Source: an uncultured Gammaproteobacteria bacterium (GTDB taxonomy: Bacteria; Pseudomonadota; Gammaproteobacteria; Magnimaribacterales; Magnimaribacteraceae). Taken from it: DNA of 40,408 nucleotides. The notes under the pieces are model-generated. The model had not been told where the DNA came from. It worked only from the letters and a program-made list of their open reading frames with translations, and did no database searches. Shown one piece after another: positions 9,492 through 20,073 of this stretch (its first letter is position 1; each line of letters starts with the position of its first letter). A program made the position numbers and the translations under genes. The stretch covers positions 1 to 40,408 of the forward strand of contig CAJWIK010000002.1 in the NCBI GenBank assembly GCA_913042105.1, written 5' to 3'.

Positions 9492-10130
9492 ATGCCTGCA
9501 AAAAAACCACTAAAGAAATCTGTAAAAGCCAAAGCTCCTGCAAAAAAATTAGTATCTAAGAAAGATGGTGCTAAAAAAACTCCTGCAAAAAAATTAGTTG
9601 CCAAGAAACCAGTAGCTGCAAAGAAACCAGCACCAAAGAAAGAGGCAGCTAAAAAGACTTCGACAAAAAAGATAACACCTAAGAAAACCAAGGCAACTGT
9701 AAAGTATGAAGAATCACAATTCCTTGCCTCCATTAAACCTTATGCTTTAAAAAAGAACGAAAAATATATGAATGCTAAGCAAAAACAGCATTTTCAAGAT
9801 ATTCTAGGTAGTTGGAAACATCAACTTCAGATAGAACAAGATAGGACTGCTGACAAAATACAAAAAAATGTCAGTCATTTTCCTGATGAATCAGATAGAG
9901 CTACTCATGAAGAAGAATTTACTTTAGAACTAAGAACAAGAGAAAGAGAAAGGAAGCTTCTTTCAAAAATAAATGAATCAGTAGAGGATCTCAAGGCAAG
10001 TGATTATGGTTATTGTGCATCGTGTGGGATAGAGATTGGCATTAGAAGACTTGAAGCCAGGCCTACAGCAACACGCTGTATTGACTGTAAAACAATTGAA
10101 GAGATTCATGAGAGACAGCAATATGGTTAA
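9492..10130 (+). CDS. dksA: RNA polymerase-binding transcription factor DksA with an H1-like Lys/Ala/Pro-rich N-terminal extension
   Basis: C-terminal CASCGIEIGIRRLEARPTATRCIDCKTIEEIHERQ is the DksA zinc finger. The first ~70 aa are PAKK/AAKK repeats. Confidence 0.93.
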   Translation: MPAKKPLKKSVKAKAPAKKLVSKKDGAKKTPAKKLVAKKPVAAKKPAPKKEAAKKTSTKKITPKKTKATVKYEESQFLASIKPYALKKNEKYMNAKQKQHFQDILGSWKHQLQIEQDRTADKIQKNVSHFPDESDRATHEEEFTLELRTRERERKLLSKINESVEDLKASDYGYCASCGIEIGIRRLEARPTATRCIDCKTIEEIHERQQYG

Positions 10131-10136
10131 ATTACT

Positions 10137-11330
10137 TTGGTTGCAATAGACCAATATAATATTTCTCCTGAGATCATTAAGGTCTCGAAGCATCATATAG
10201 AAGTTGATCAAATTGATAACGATGCAAGATCAATTATCCAAAGACTAAATAAGGCTGGTTTTAAAGGCTATATAGTCGGTGGGTTTGTAAGAGATTCTAT
10301 CCTTGGACTCAAGCCCAAAGACTGCGATGTAGTAACCGATGCTACCCCTGAACAAGTCAATAGTCTTTTACCAAGAACTCGAATCATAGGCAGAAGATTT
10401 AAAATAGTTCATTCAAGAAGTGGAAGAAAAATAACTGAAATTTCAACTTTCAGATCATCTAGCCAAAGAAACACACAAAAGTCTAACAAAGGACTTGTGT
10501 TAAGAGATAACAACTATGGAAACATTGAAGATGATGCTTTCAGACGAGATTTTACTATAAATTCGTTATATCTAGATATCGAAAAAATGGAGATTATAGA
10601 TTTTGTTGGTGGTTTCAAAGATCTTCAAAATAAAAAATTAAAGTCAATCGGGGACAGCTTTGAGAGGTTTAAAGAAGACCCCGTTAGAATATTAAGGGCA
10701 ATAAGATTTAAAGCTAAATTAAGCTTAGATTTAGATAAGAAGCTTGAAGCTGATATGAAAAAACTTTCTTATCTTTTAAAAGAAATTTCTTCAGGAAGGA
10801 AATACGAAGAAACTCTTAAAATGCTTTTGACTGGGAATGCCGAATTAATAATGACTGAGATGAATAGTCATAATTTACTTGAACATCTGCTTCCTCTAAC
10901 AAAGGATTTCCTCAATTCAAAGAAAGATAAGCGATTCATTTACAATGCTTTAAAAAATACTGATGACAGGTACAAAAAAAATAAATCACTTACTCCTGCA
11001 TTCCTCTTTTCAGTATTATTATGGCCAGCCCTTGTTAATAAAATGGGTGGTATAACTTCAAAGAAGACCAAATTACATAATATTTCAAGAGCAGCTAGTC
11101 TGATCTTAAAAAGACAAAATGAAAATTGTTTTATTCCCGGCAGGATTCAACAATCGATCAAAGAAACATGGGAGCTTCAGATTATGTTACTCAGAGTGCC
11201 CGAAAAATCGAAAGTCACACTCAAGCATAAAAGATTCAGAGCAGGATATGACTTACTGCTATTAAGAGAAGATTCCGGTGAAAACCTGGGAGGCGTAGGA
11301 AAGTGGTGGACCGAAAAAATATCATATTAA
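10137..11330 (+). CDS. pcnB: Poly(A) polymerase I / tRNA nucleotidyltransferase family
   Basis: GYIVGGFVRDSILGLKPKDCDVVTDATPEQV, RRDFTINSLYLD, DPVRILRAIRF. Immediately downstream of dksA, as in other gammaproteobacteria. TTG start. Confidence 0.93.
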   Translation: MVAIDQYNISPEIIKVSKHHIEVDQIDNDARSIIQRLNKAGFKGYIVGGFVRDSILGLKPKDCDVVTDATPEQVNSLLPRTRIIGRRFKIVHSRSGRKITEISTFRSSSQRNTQKSNKGLVLRDNNYGNIEDDAFRRDFTINSLYLDIEKMEIIDFVGGFKDLQNKKLKSIGDSFERFKEDPVRILRAIRFKAKLSLDLDKKLEADMKKLSYLLKEISSGRKYEETLKMLLTGNAELIMTEMNSHNLLEHLLPLTKDFLNSKKDKRFIYNALKNTDDRYKKNKSLTPAFLFSVLLWPALVNKMGGITSKKTKLHNISRAASLILKRQNENCFIPGRIQQSIKETWELQIMLLRVPEKSKVTLKHKRFRAGYDLLLLREDSGENLGGVGKWWTEKISY

Positions 11331-11401
11331 GATCTAAGATTATTTAATTAAAAATAACTTTTTTTTGTTTTAATGAAGCTATATTTGTAAAATTATCCTT
11401 T

Positions 11402-12091
11402 ATGCAAAAAAAAACTATCGATCTAAAACAATTCAATAAATTACCTAAGTTTATAGCGGTTGAAGGACCCATAGGTGCGGGCAAAACTACATTAACTAGA
11501 CTGTTAGCCGATTCCTTTAGTTATGATACTTTCCTTGAACAACCATCAGAAAATCCTTTTCTTCCAGACTTTTATGTCAATCCATCACAGGCAGCGTTAG
11601 GAACACAACTGTTTTTTCTGTTCCAGCGTGTGAAACAAATTCAAGAACTTAAACAAGATGATATCTTCTCATCAAACAAAGTTTCAGATTTCTTATTAGA
11701 CAAAGATAAATTGTTTGCAAAGGCAACACTTTCAGCAGAAGAGTTAAAACTTTATGAGCAGATTTATGATTATCTTTCTATAGATCTACCAACACCTGAC
11801 TTAGTCATTTATCTGCAAGCTGAAACAAAAACACTATATGAAAGAGTTATGCATAGAGGCATTGAGATGGAGAAAACCATTAGCTTTGATTATTTAGAGC
11901 TCTTAAATGAAACTTATAAAGAATTCTTCTTTGACTACAATAGATCTCCAGTATTAATAGTGAACTCTGATTATTTAGATTTTCAAACACATGAAAATGA
12001 TTACAATTTACTCTTGGAAAAACTGCTAGATTATTTTAATAAACCTGAAGGTTCTAAAATGTATTTTAACCCTTCGCCCACCTTAATTTAG
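11402..12091 (+). CDS. Deoxynucleoside kinase (deoxyadenosine/deoxyguanosine kinase-like)
   Basis: [21 protein letters not shown]-loop, dNK-type [15 protein letters not shown], and ERVMHRG. Confidence 0.88.
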   Translation: MQKKTIDLKQFNKLPKFIAVEGPIGAGKTTLTRLLADSFSYDTFLEQPSENPFLPDFYVNPSQAALGTQLFFLFQRVKQIQELKQDDIFSSNKVSDFLLDKDKLFAKATLSAEELKLYEQIYDYLSIDLPTPDLVIYLQAETKTLYERVMHRGIEMEKTISFDYLELLNETYKEFFFDYNRSPVLIVNSDYLDFQTHENDYNLLLEKLLDYFNKPEGSKMYFNPSPTLI

Positions 12092-12096
12092 AAATC

Positions 12097-14034
12097 ATGA
12101 ATACACAAAAAATCTACAATCCATCTAAAGAGATACTAGAAAAATCAAATATAACTGAATCTGAATTTCAAAATCTTTACGAAGAATCTATAAATAATCC
12201 GGAAGAGTTTTGGGCTGCTCAAGCTGATAGCTATCTAGATTGGGAAACTAAATGGGACCAGGTACATGAAAGTAATCTAAGTAAAGGTGAAGTGTCTTGG
12301 TTTAAAGGCGGGAAATTAAATGCTTCAGTTAATTGCATAGACAGGCACTTAAAAGACAGGGGCGAAAAAATTGCTTTAATTTGGGAAGGGGATAATCCTG
12401 ACGAATCCAAACATATTTCTTATGAACAGCTTCATAGCGAAGTATGCAAATTCTCTAACATTCTTAAAAAAAGAGAGATCAAGAAAGGTGACCGTGTATG
12501 TATTTATATGCCGATGATTCCTGAGGCTGCCTATGCAATGCTAGCTTGTGCGAGAATTGGCGCAATACACTCAGTAGTCTTTGGAGGATTTTCTCCGGAA
12601 TCCTTAAAAGATCGTATCTTAGATTCAGATTGCCAAGCAGTTATCACGGCCGATGAAGGCTTAAGAGGAGGGAAAAAAATTCCACTTAAGAAAAATGTAG
12701 ACGAGGCCTTGTTGGCCTGTCCAGATGTCCATACAGTCTTAGTGGTTACAAGAACTGGTGCTGATATTAATTGGAATGATAAATGTGATGTTAGATATGA
12801 AGAAATTATGAAAGAAGTTTCTGATATCTGCGAGCCAGAGATAATGGATGCTGAAGACCCTTTATTTATACTTTATACCTCAGGCTCTACAGGAAAACCA
12901 AAAGGGGTATTACACACTACCGCGGGATATCTCCTCCAAACATCGATGTCACATGAAATGGTTTTCGACTACAAAGATGGAGAAATATATTGGTGTACTG
13001 CTGATGTCGGATGGGTAACCGGTCACTCCTATATCGTATACGGCCCTCTTGCAAATGGCGCTACTTCATTGATGTTTGAAGGTATTCCTACTTATCCCTC
13101 TCCCTCAAGATTTTGGGAAGTGATTGATAAACATAACGTGAATATCTTTTATACCGCTCCTACAGCCTTGCGGGCGCTAATGGCTCAAGGGGATGAATAT
13201 GTTCTGTCTTCTTCAAGAAAGACTTTAAGAATTCTTGGTACAGTTGGTGAACCCATTAACCCTGAAGCTTGGGAGTGGTATTTTCAAGTAGTAGGGAATT
13301 CTACCTGCCCTATTGTTGATACTTGGTGGCAAACAGAAACCGGAGGAATGATGATAACGCCTGTGTCTGGGTTCACCCCAATGAAACCAGGCAGCGCAAC
13401 CAAACCTTTTCTTGGAGTAGAGCCTGCGTTATTGGATGAAAATGGGAATGAAATAGAGGGAGAAGGATCAGGCAATCTAGTAATAAAATCTAGTTGGCCA
13501 TCACAAATTCGAACAGTATATGGAGATCATCAAAGATGTATAGATACCTACTACGCAATGTATCCAGGCTATTACACAACTGGTGATGGTGCTAGAAGAG
13601 ACTCAGATGGATACTATTGGATCACTGGAAGAGTTGATGATGTTTTGAATGTTTCGGGACACAGACTAGGAACAGCAGAGGTTGAAAGTGCATTGGTCCT
13701 CCATAAAAAGGTCGCAGAAGCTGCAGTGGTAGGATATGAACATGAGATAAAAGGACAGGGCATTTATTGTTATGTTACCTGTATGACAGGTATAGAACCA
13801 GATGACGATCTCAAGCTCGAATTAATTCAATTGGTTGCTAAAGAAATTGGTGCGATAGCTAAACCTGATATCATTCAGTGGGCTCCGGGTCTTCCTAAAA
13901 CAAGATCAGGAAAAATCATGAGACGAATATTAAGAAAAATAGCCACTAATGAAATTGATAATCTAGGCGACACCACAACCTTAGCAGACCCCACTGTTGT
14001 GGATGAATTAATTGAAAACAGGGAGAACAACTAA
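12097..14034 (+). CDS. acs: Acetyl-CoA synthetase
   Basis: 645 aa. AMP-binding [56 protein letters not shown]. Confidence 0.96.
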   Translation: MNTQKIYNPSKEILEKSNITESEFQNLYEESINNPEEFWAAQADSYLDWETKWDQVHESNLSKGEVSWFKGGKLNASVNCIDRHLKDRGEKIALIWEGDNPDESKHISYEQLHSEVCKFSNILKKREIKKGDRVCIYMPMIPEAAYAMLACARIGAIHSVVFGGFSPESLKDRILDSDCQAVITADEGLRGGKKIPLKKNVDEALLACPDVHTVLVVTRTGADINWNDKCDVRYEEIMKEVSDICEPEIMDAEDPLFILYTSGSTGKPKGVLHTTAGYLLQTSMSHEMVFDYKDGEIYWCTADVGWVTGHSYIVYGPLANGATSLMFEGIPTYPSPSRFWEVIDKHNVNIFYTAPTALRALMAQGDEYVLSSSRKTLRILGTVGEPINPEAWEWYFQVVGNSTCPIVDTWWQTETGGMMITPVSGFTPMKPGSATKPFLGVEPALLDENGNEIEGEGSGNLVIKSSWPSQIRTVYGDHQRCIDTYYAMYPGYYTTGDGARRDSDGYYWITGRVDDVLNVSGHRLGTAEVESALVLHKKVAEAAVVGYEHEIKGQGIYCYVTCMTGIEPDDDLKLELIQLVAKEIGAIAKPDIIQWAPGLPKTRSGKIMRRILRKIATNEIDNLGDTTTLADPTVVDELIENRENN

Positions 14035-14675
14035 TGTCATTAATGGATCTATTAAACAAAAAAAATATATTACCGCTTGAATCTGAAGCACTTCAGGGTA
14101 GAGACGAAGCAGTGGAAGTGCCATCTGAGCATTTCGTAAAAGGAACACCTTTATTAGGTCCTTTTGCTCCTAATTTAAAACAAGCTGTTTTTGGTATGGG
14201 ATGTTTTTGGGGAGTAGAAAGAAGATTTTGGGAGCTCGAGGGTGTTTTTTCGACTTCCGCTGGTTATGCAGCAGGTATTACAAAAAATCCAACTTATAGA
14301 GAAGTCTGTACGGGCATGACAGGACATAATGAAGTTGTGCTTGTTGTTTATGATCCTGAAGTAATTAGTTACGAATCTCTATTAATCACTTTTTGGGAAG
14401 ACCATGATCCCACTCAAGGAATGCGACAAGGAAATGACCAAGGCACTCAATATAGATCAGGAATTTATTATCAAAATGCCGATGAGAGAGAACTTATTGA
14501 AACAACCAGGAACGAATATCAAGCTCAACTCAATTCAAACGGATTAGGAAAGATCACTACTGAAATTAAAGAAATAGATCACTTCTTTTATGCTGAGCAC
14601 TATCATCAACAATACCTAGCAAAAAATCCTGATGGTTATTGTTCTCTAGCAGGTACGGGTGTGAAAATTAAATAA
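14034..14675 (+). CDS. msrA: Peptide-methionine (S)-S-oxide reductase
   Basis: [67 protein letters not shown] overlap with acs. Confidence 0.96.
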   Translation: MSLMDLLNKKNILPLESEALQGRDEAVEVPSEHFVKGTPLLGPFAPNLKQAVFGMGCFWGVERRFWELEGVFSTSAGYAAGITKNPTYREVCTGMTGHNEVVLVVYDPEVISYESLLITFWEDHDPTQGMRQGNDQGTQYRSGIYYQNADERELIETTRNEYQAQLNSNGLGKITTEIKEIDHFFYAEHYHQQYLAKNPDGYCSLAGTGVKIK

Positions 14676-15501
14676 CGCCACCCCAGACGTAGTCTTCACC
14701 CTCTTTTGTTATAACTTCATCCTCTTCTAGCTTGATTAAGTGAGCTAAAAGCGAAGCCTTCGCAATAGGAAAAAGTGACGGATCTACATCATCGTAAACT
14801 TTCTCAACTAGAGAATCAGGCGTACCTCTAGAGACTTCTTTTAAGGCTGCAAAAACTTTTTCTTCTCTTGCGAGTCTATGATTAATTATCCACTCAGCAA
14901 CTTGATGAGGACTCTCAAGTACTTCTCCATGACCCGGAGCAATTTTTTCTATGTCATATTCTTTCAGCTTTTCAAGCGACTGAATATACTGTTTCATATT
15001 GCCATCAGGCGGACCAATAACAACCGTCGATCCATTCATGATGTGATCTCCTGTAAAGATGAACTTTTCTTCTTTTAGAATAAAACATAAATGATTAGAG
15101 GCATGACCTGGAGTGTGCACAACTTCGAGACAATAATCCTGTTCTTTAAGCAGTTCGCCATCTTCAAGAATTCTTTGGGGCTTAAATGTTGTATCTTGAT
15201 TCTTAGAAGATTTAGTTAACATGCCGTAAGCAGGTATATCTAATTTTTCTTTCAAGAGCCTTACTCCAGGTGAGTGATCTGGGTGAGTATGAGTAACTAT
15301 AATCTGCTTAATATTTTTTGATGCTCCAAGAATAGCCTCTATATGCTGATCCATAGCTGGTCCAGGATCAATAACAGTTACATCTTCAGTCCCCACGAGA
15401 TAAGTATTAGTGCCTGGCCCTGTAAAAACACTTCCATTTCCAGCAGTAATCCTTCTGATTAAAGGACTAATTTGAACAACTTTTTCAGCTTCCATTTTCA
15501 A
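14668..15501 (-). CDS. MBL-fold metallo-hydrolase (LACTB2/glyoxalase II-like)
   Basis: [38 protein letters not shown] metal-binding motifs. Confidence 0.9.
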   Translation of the reverse strand: MKMEAEKVVQISPLIRRITAGNGSVFTGPGTNTYLVGTEDVTVIDPGPAMDQHIEAILGASKNIKQIIVTHTHPDHSPGVRLLKEKLDIPAYGMLTKSSKNQDTTFKPQRILEDGELLKEQDYCLEVVHTPGHASNHLCFILKEEKFIFTGDHIMNGSTVVIGPPDGNMKQYIQSLEKLKEYDIEKIAPGHGEVLESPHQVAEWIINHRLAREEKVFAALKEVSRGTPDSLVEKVYDDVDPSLFPIAKASLLAHLIKLEEDEVITKEGEDYVWGGVI

Positions 15502-16346
15502 TGATCCTCGTAGCCTTCGTCTCCAGGAAGGAGTCCAACCATCTTGCCTTCTTGCATGAAGAATTTAGGTTCAATTGTAGGAATAGTAGATGGGTCTATA
15601 GACGATTTATCACTAAGAAGATCCTCCACATTTGAATACCCACAAATACTTTGTAAATTTTTAATGGTAGGCATAATAAGTAAAAGCGTACCCTCCTCTT
15701 GTCTCTTCAAGGCTTCTTCAGGCTTAATCCAAAGACTATTAACGCTCTCAGAGCCATCATGCAAACCTTCTTGTCCGCTAGGTGATATCGCAACAAAGAA
15801 TCGCGTTGTGTATCGCCTTTTTTCAATTTTTGGTGTAATCCAGTGGGCCAAATATGCCAACCTATTTGTGGCTAAAGTTAGATTTTCTTTTTCACACATG
15901 CTCTCTAAAACTGACTCACCAGCATTGAGTTTATTTCTATATTCTACAAACCGTTTTCTTTCATCTGCATCAGATGGGTTGAATACTGAACCATCTTCTC
16001 TTCGAGCAATTAAGATTCCAGCTTCTTCAAAACACTCTCTTATACAAGCCACCCAATATGCCAAGCCACCTTTATCTTCGCCTAATATGTTTGAAAGTTC
16101 TTTATCGGATGCTCCAGTTGTAATTTCTTCCATTCGACCAAGACCGTCTTCTGGATCTACTTTGCCACCAGGAAATACAAAAGCTCCACCAAAATTTGCC
16201 TTTGATGCTCTTTCAACCAAAAATACTTCTATGCCTTCTTTTTCAGAGTCCCTGACCAATAAAACTGTGGCGGCGGCCTGAGGGATAGTAGGTTCCGCTT
16301 CCGGATCTGCCATTTGTGTATTAGCCCCTTGTAATGGATTTTTCAT
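15498..16346 (-). CDS. NUDIX hydrolase
   Basis: NUDIX-box-like GGKVDPEDG...IRECFEEAGILIA. ATGA overlap with the downstream MBL gene. Confidence 0.87.
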   Translation of the reverse strand: MKNPLQGANTQMADPEAEPTIPQAAATVLLVRDSEKEGIEVFLVERASKANFGGAFVFPGGKVDPEDGLGRMEEITTGASDKELSNILGEDKGGLAYWVACIRECFEEAGILIARREDGSVFNPSDADERKRFVEYRNKLNAGESVLESMCEKENLTLATNRLAYLAHWITPKIEKRRYTTRFFVAISPSGQEGLHDGSESVNSLWIKPEEALKRQEEGTLLLIMPTIKNLQSICGYSNVEDLLSDKSSIDPSTIPTIEPKFFMQEGKMVGLLPGDEGYEDH

Positions 16347-16432
16347 AAATCATCCTTATTTTTTTTGATTATAATAGACTAGCGCGTTCAAAAACTTAAT
16401 TAACTATAAATTTATTTCAAAGGAATGTCTAA

Positions 16433-17308
16433 ATGCTAGATTCTCATCCGGATTGGTTCAAAGAAGCTTTATCTGTAAACAAAGAACAAAGAAGAATAGA
16501 AGTTGAAGGAAATTTCATTTCCTATCAGCATTGGGGAGACGAAACAAAACCCGGTATGGTTCTAGTTCATGGTAGCGGCAGTCATTCTCACTGGTGGGAT
16601 TTTATTGCACCCCTCTTATTAGACAATTTCCAAATAAGTGCTATTGATCTTTCGGGAATGGGTGACAGTGATCATCGAGATGATTATTCTCCAGAGCTCT
16701 ACGGCAAAGAAATATTATCTGTTGCCGAAGATAGCGGCTTCTTTTCTGTCGGCGAACCCATCATATGTGGTCATAGTATGGGGGGATTTATGAGTGCTTA
16801 TGCTGGCCTTGTCTCTGACAAGAAACTAGGAGGTGTCATTATGGTTGATTCTCCGATTAGACCTCCTACTTATGATTACTCAACTCATGTAAGAAGTGGG
16901 CCTATTAGAAGAATTAAGACTTATCCTGATAGAGAAAGTATTTTAGAAAGATTTAGATTAACTCCAGAGCAAGAATGTGCAAATGAGTACCTCGTTAGAT
17001 ATATTGCTGAATGGTCTATCAAAGAAGCAGATAATGGATATCAATGGAAGTTTGATGATACGATTTTTGACAAATTAGGGTTTTCTCACATGCAAAAGAA
17101 TCAAGCCTTTGAACTAGAGTGTGAATTAGGAATAATTTACGGAACCGAAAGCAATATGATGACTGAAGAAATTCTTGGTTTTATAAAAGACAATGTTCCC
17201 GACGGAACACCTATGATAGCGATCGAAAAAGCAGCCCATCATATTTTACTGGATCAGCCGTTAGAGCTAGCCGCGGCCATAAAAAATATAGCCAAAAAAT
17301 GGGTTTAG
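16433..17308 (+). CDS. Alpha/beta hydrolase
   Basis: LVHGSGSHSHWWDFIAPLL oxyanion region, nucleophile elbow CGHSMGGFMS, late His (AAHHILLDQP). Confidence 0.92.
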   Translation: MLDSHPDWFKEALSVNKEQRRIEVEGNFISYQHWGDETKPGMVLVHGSGSHSHWWDFIAPLLLDNFQISAIDLSGMGDSDHRDDYSPELYGKEILSVAEDSGFFSVGEPIICGHSMGGFMSAYAGLVSDKKLGGVIMVDSPIRPPTYDYSTHVRSGPIRRIKTYPDRESILERFRLTPEQECANEYLVRYIAEWSIKEADNGYQWKFDDTIFDKLGFSHMQKNQAFELECELGIIYGTESNMMTEEILGFIKDNVPDGTPMIAIEKAAHHILLDQPLELAAAIKNIAKKWV

Positions 17309-17315
17309 ATACTAG

Positions 17316-17471
17316 GTGAAAACGCTACTACTTATAATATTTCTCTATTTCTCTTTCTCGATACATAAGGCAATCTATAAAGAAGAAATTGCTTATGGTT
17401 GCACATCGATAAGCATGATGATGTTTGTAGACGTAAGCCTGGCCTTACTTATCTACTACACTTTATTTTAA
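17316..17471 (+). CDS. Possible small membrane protein (51 aa, GTG start); not in the ORF track
   Basis: VKTLLLIIFLYFSFSIHKAIYKEEIAYGCTSISMMMFVDVSLALLIYYTLF*: two hydrophobic segments in an otherwise unexplained gap. No homology evidence. Confidence 0.3.
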   Translation: MKTLLLIIFLYFSFSIHKAIYKEEIAYGCTSISMMMFVDVSLALLIYYTLF

Positions 17472-17516
17472 TCTGATTATTCTCTTGGCGGCAGACCTTT
17501 TACAAGACTTAATGAT

Positions 17517-18491
17517 CTAAGCTTTTATAGACTGCAGCCTACCATCAATAATATCCTCTGCATCAGAGACCAATCTTGAGACCATTTCCTTACAAGTCGG
17601 AACATCTTTCACTCTTGCAACTGAAATTCCAGCGGACCAAATCCCGTGCTCTAAATCACCCTCTTCAAAGACTACTCTTCCTCTTTGACCGGCAACAAGA
17701 TCTTTAACATCTTCAAAAGTTGCCGAACCTGTTGATTCGATTTCAACAACTTCATCTGAAACAGAGTTCTTAAAAACTCTAGCAGTATTGTGCATGGTCC
17801 TAAACATGAGATTAGTAGAAAGTTCATCAGCTTCTGTCATTTTCTCTTTTACATTCTGGTGAATCCCTGCCTCTTTGGTGGCCATAAATCGGGTGCCCAT
17901 TACTATTGCCTCTCCGCCTAAAGCTAAGGCCGCGACCATGCTCTTGGCATCACTAAAACCGCCACATCCAGCCACTGGAACATCAAGAGCTTCTGCGGCT
18001 TGAGGCAACAATACAAGAGAAGGAATATCATCTTCGCCAGGATGCCCTGCACACTCAAATCCATCTATCGTTATTGCACTCACACCCACAGATTGAGCCT
18101 TTAAAGCATGCCTTACTGAAGTACATTTATGTATGACTTTTACATCATATTCCTTAAATAATTCCATAAAGGGTTCAGGACTCCTTCCGGCTGTTTCTAC
18201 AATTTTTACACCTGACCCAACAATTGCTTGAGCATATTCCTCATAAGGTGGTGGGTTAATGGTTGGTAAAACTGTTAGATTTACACCGAATGGTTTATCA
18301 GTCATTTCCCTAGTTTTCTCTATCTCTTTAACAAGGTCTTCGGGAGTTGGTTGAGTAAGAGCTGTCAAAATTCCAAGCGCGCCTGCATTGGATACTGCTG
18401 AAACTAGTCCTGCATATCCTACCCACTGCATCCCTCCTTGAATGACCGGATGCTCTATTCCAAATAAGTCTGTAATTCTAGTTTTTAACAT
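17517..18491 (-). CDS. Nitronate monooxygenase / 2-nitropropane dioxygenase-family FMN protein
   Basis: HPVIQGGMQWVGYAGLVSAVSNAGALGIL, GFECAGHPGEDD, GGFSDAKSMVAALALGGEAIVMGTRFMAT. Confidence 0.93.
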   Translation of the reverse strand: MLKTRITDLFGIEHPVIQGGMQWVGYAGLVSAVSNAGALGILTALTQPTPEDLVKEIEKTREMTDKPFGVNLTVLPTINPPPYEEYAQAIVGSGVKIVETAGRSPEPFMELFKEYDVKVIHKCTSVRHALKAQSVGVSAITIDGFECAGHPGEDDIPSLVLLPQAAEALDVPVAGCGGFSDAKSMVAALALGGEAIVMGTRFMATKEAGIHQNVKEKMTEADELSTNLMFRTMHNTARVFKNSVSDEVVEIESTGSATFEDVKDLVAGQRGRVVFEEGDLEHGIWSAGISVARVKDVPTCKEMVSRLVSDAEDIIDGRLQSIKA

Positions 18492-18579
18492 TACTCACCT
18501 CTCTATGATTTAATTCAATTTATTTCAGTTTTCAAGAAAGATAGTAAGATACTTGAGTTAAATTAAGAAGAAATACTTT

Positions 18580-20070
18580 ATGACCGAAAAATTAAGTCTT
18601 TTTATCGATAATCAGTTTGTAGAAAGTGCAACTGAAAAATGGATAAAAGTTTTAGACCCCTCTACTCAAGAAACCCTTTGTGAAGCGCCGTGCGCTACTA
18701 ATGAGGAAATTGATAATGCAATAATATCTGCTAAGAAGGCCTTTCTATCCTGGCGCGAGACCCCTCCTCCTGAGAGATCTAGAGTAATGATGCGTTATCA
18801 GGATTTATTAAAAACCAACCAGAAAGCTATTGCCACAATACTCAGTAAAGAGAATGGCAAAACTTTAGAAGATGCCATGGGAGACGTTTGGAGAGGTATT
18901 GAGGTTGTAGAACAAGCCGCAAATATAACGCCTCTCTTGATGGGAGAAACAGTTGAGAATGTGGCCAGAGAAATTGATTCCTATAGTTACATCCAGTCTT
19001 TAGGGGTATGTCTGGGCATTACGCCGTTTAATTTCCCAGCAATGATACCTTTATGGATGTTTCCTATGGCAATAGCTTGTGGGAATACTTTTATCCTAAA
19101 ACCCTCCGAACAAGATCCTATGACCGCTAATAAACTTGCAGAGTTATTGGTTGAAGCCGGTGCTCCTCCAGGATTATTGCAGGTTATACATGGAGATAAA
19201 GATCAAGTTGATAGGCTTATAAAGCATCCTGATATTAGAGCAATTTCTTTCGTAGGTTCTGTGCCGGTTGGACAATATATTTATAAGACAGGTACCGAGC
19301 ACCTTAAGCGCGTTCAGTCCTTTGCAGGTGCAAAAAATCATATGGTAGTCATGCCAGATGCTAATAAAATTAAAACCATTGATAGTCTAGTAGGATCATC
19401 AGTAGGAGCTGCCGGACAAAGATGTATGGCTATAAGTGTTGCTGTTTTTGTGGGTTCATCTAAGGATTGGATTGATAATCTCAAAATAGAGATGGAGAAA
19501 GTAAATCCAGGCCCTTGGGATTCAGAAGATGCCGGCTTTGGTCCTGTCATTAGTCCTCAGGCTAAGGAGAGAGTCATTAGTCTTATAGAAAAAGGGAAAA
19601 CTGAAGCGGAATGTCTTATTGATGGAAGTCGTTGTAATGTTGAAGGATATCCAGATGGCAATTGGGTTGGAACGACTCTCTTTTCTAAAGTCAAAACAGA
19701 TTCTGAAATATATACAACAGAAATATTTGGACCTGTTCTTTTGTGTATTGAAGTAGATACACTTGAAGAGGCAATAGCATTAATTAACGCAAATCCTTTC
19801 GGTAATGGAACTTCTATATTTACTGCCTCAGGAAGATCTGCTCGTAAATTCCGACACGAAATTGAGGTAGGCCAAGTCGGAATCAATGTACCTATTCCGG
19901 TACCGCTGCCTTTCTTTTCATTCACCGGATGGAAGCAATCCTTTTATGGTGATCTGCATGCTTACGGAAAACAAGCAGTTAGATTCTATACAGAAACTAA
20001 GACAGTTACAGAGAGGTGGTTTGAAGATGATGAGAAAAGTACAAAAAACTTAACCATTAATCTGGAGTAA
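18580..20070 (+). CDS. mmsA: Methylmalonate-semialdehyde dehydrogenase (CoA-acylating)
   Basis: ALDH family. [51 protein letters not shown] catalytic Cys context, [16 protein letters not shown]. Confidence 0.95.
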   Translation: MTEKLSLFIDNQFVESATEKWIKVLDPSTQETLCEAPCATNEEIDNAIISAKKAFLSWRETPPPERSRVMMRYQDLLKTNQKAIATILSKENGKTLEDAMGDVWRGIEVVEQAANITPLLMGETVENVAREIDSYSYIQSLGVCLGITPFNFPAMIPLWMFPMAIACGNTFILKPSEQDPMTANKLAELLVEAGAPPGLLQVIHGDKDQVDRLIKHPDIRAISFVGSVPVGQYIYKTGTEHLKRVQSFAGAKNHMVVMPDANKIKTIDSLVGSSVGAAGQRCMAISVAVFVGSSKDWIDNLKIEMEKVNPGPWDSEDAGFGPVISPQAKERVISLIEKGKTEAECLIDGSRCNVEGYPDGNWVGTTLFSKVKTDSEIYTTEIFGPVLLCIEVDTLEEAIALINANPFGNGTSIFTASGRSARKFRHEIEVGQVGINVPIPVPLPFFSFTGWKQSFYGDLHAYGKQAVRFYTETKTVTERWFEDDEKSTKNLTINLE

Positions 20071-20073
20071 TTT

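Noticed and set aside
9467-9733. 88-aa antisense ORF rich in Phe/Ala over the dksA tail
   Set aside because: Mirror image of the Lys-rich (AAA/AAG) tail on the opposite strand; a low-complexity artefact.
11331-11401. Possible Rho-independent terminator after pcnB (AT-rich near-inverted repeat followed by a T-run)
   Set aside because: The stem would be almost purely A/T and imperfect, so it is not convincing in a genome of this composition.
15544-16281. 245-aa plus-strand ORF antisense to the NUDIX gene
   Set aside because: Long open frame but Ser-rich, with no recognisable domain. The NUDIX box is on the minus strand, so this is a shadow ORF.
19557-19925. 122-aa minus-strand ORF inside mmsA
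   Set aside because: Antisense to a strongly supported ALDH gene.
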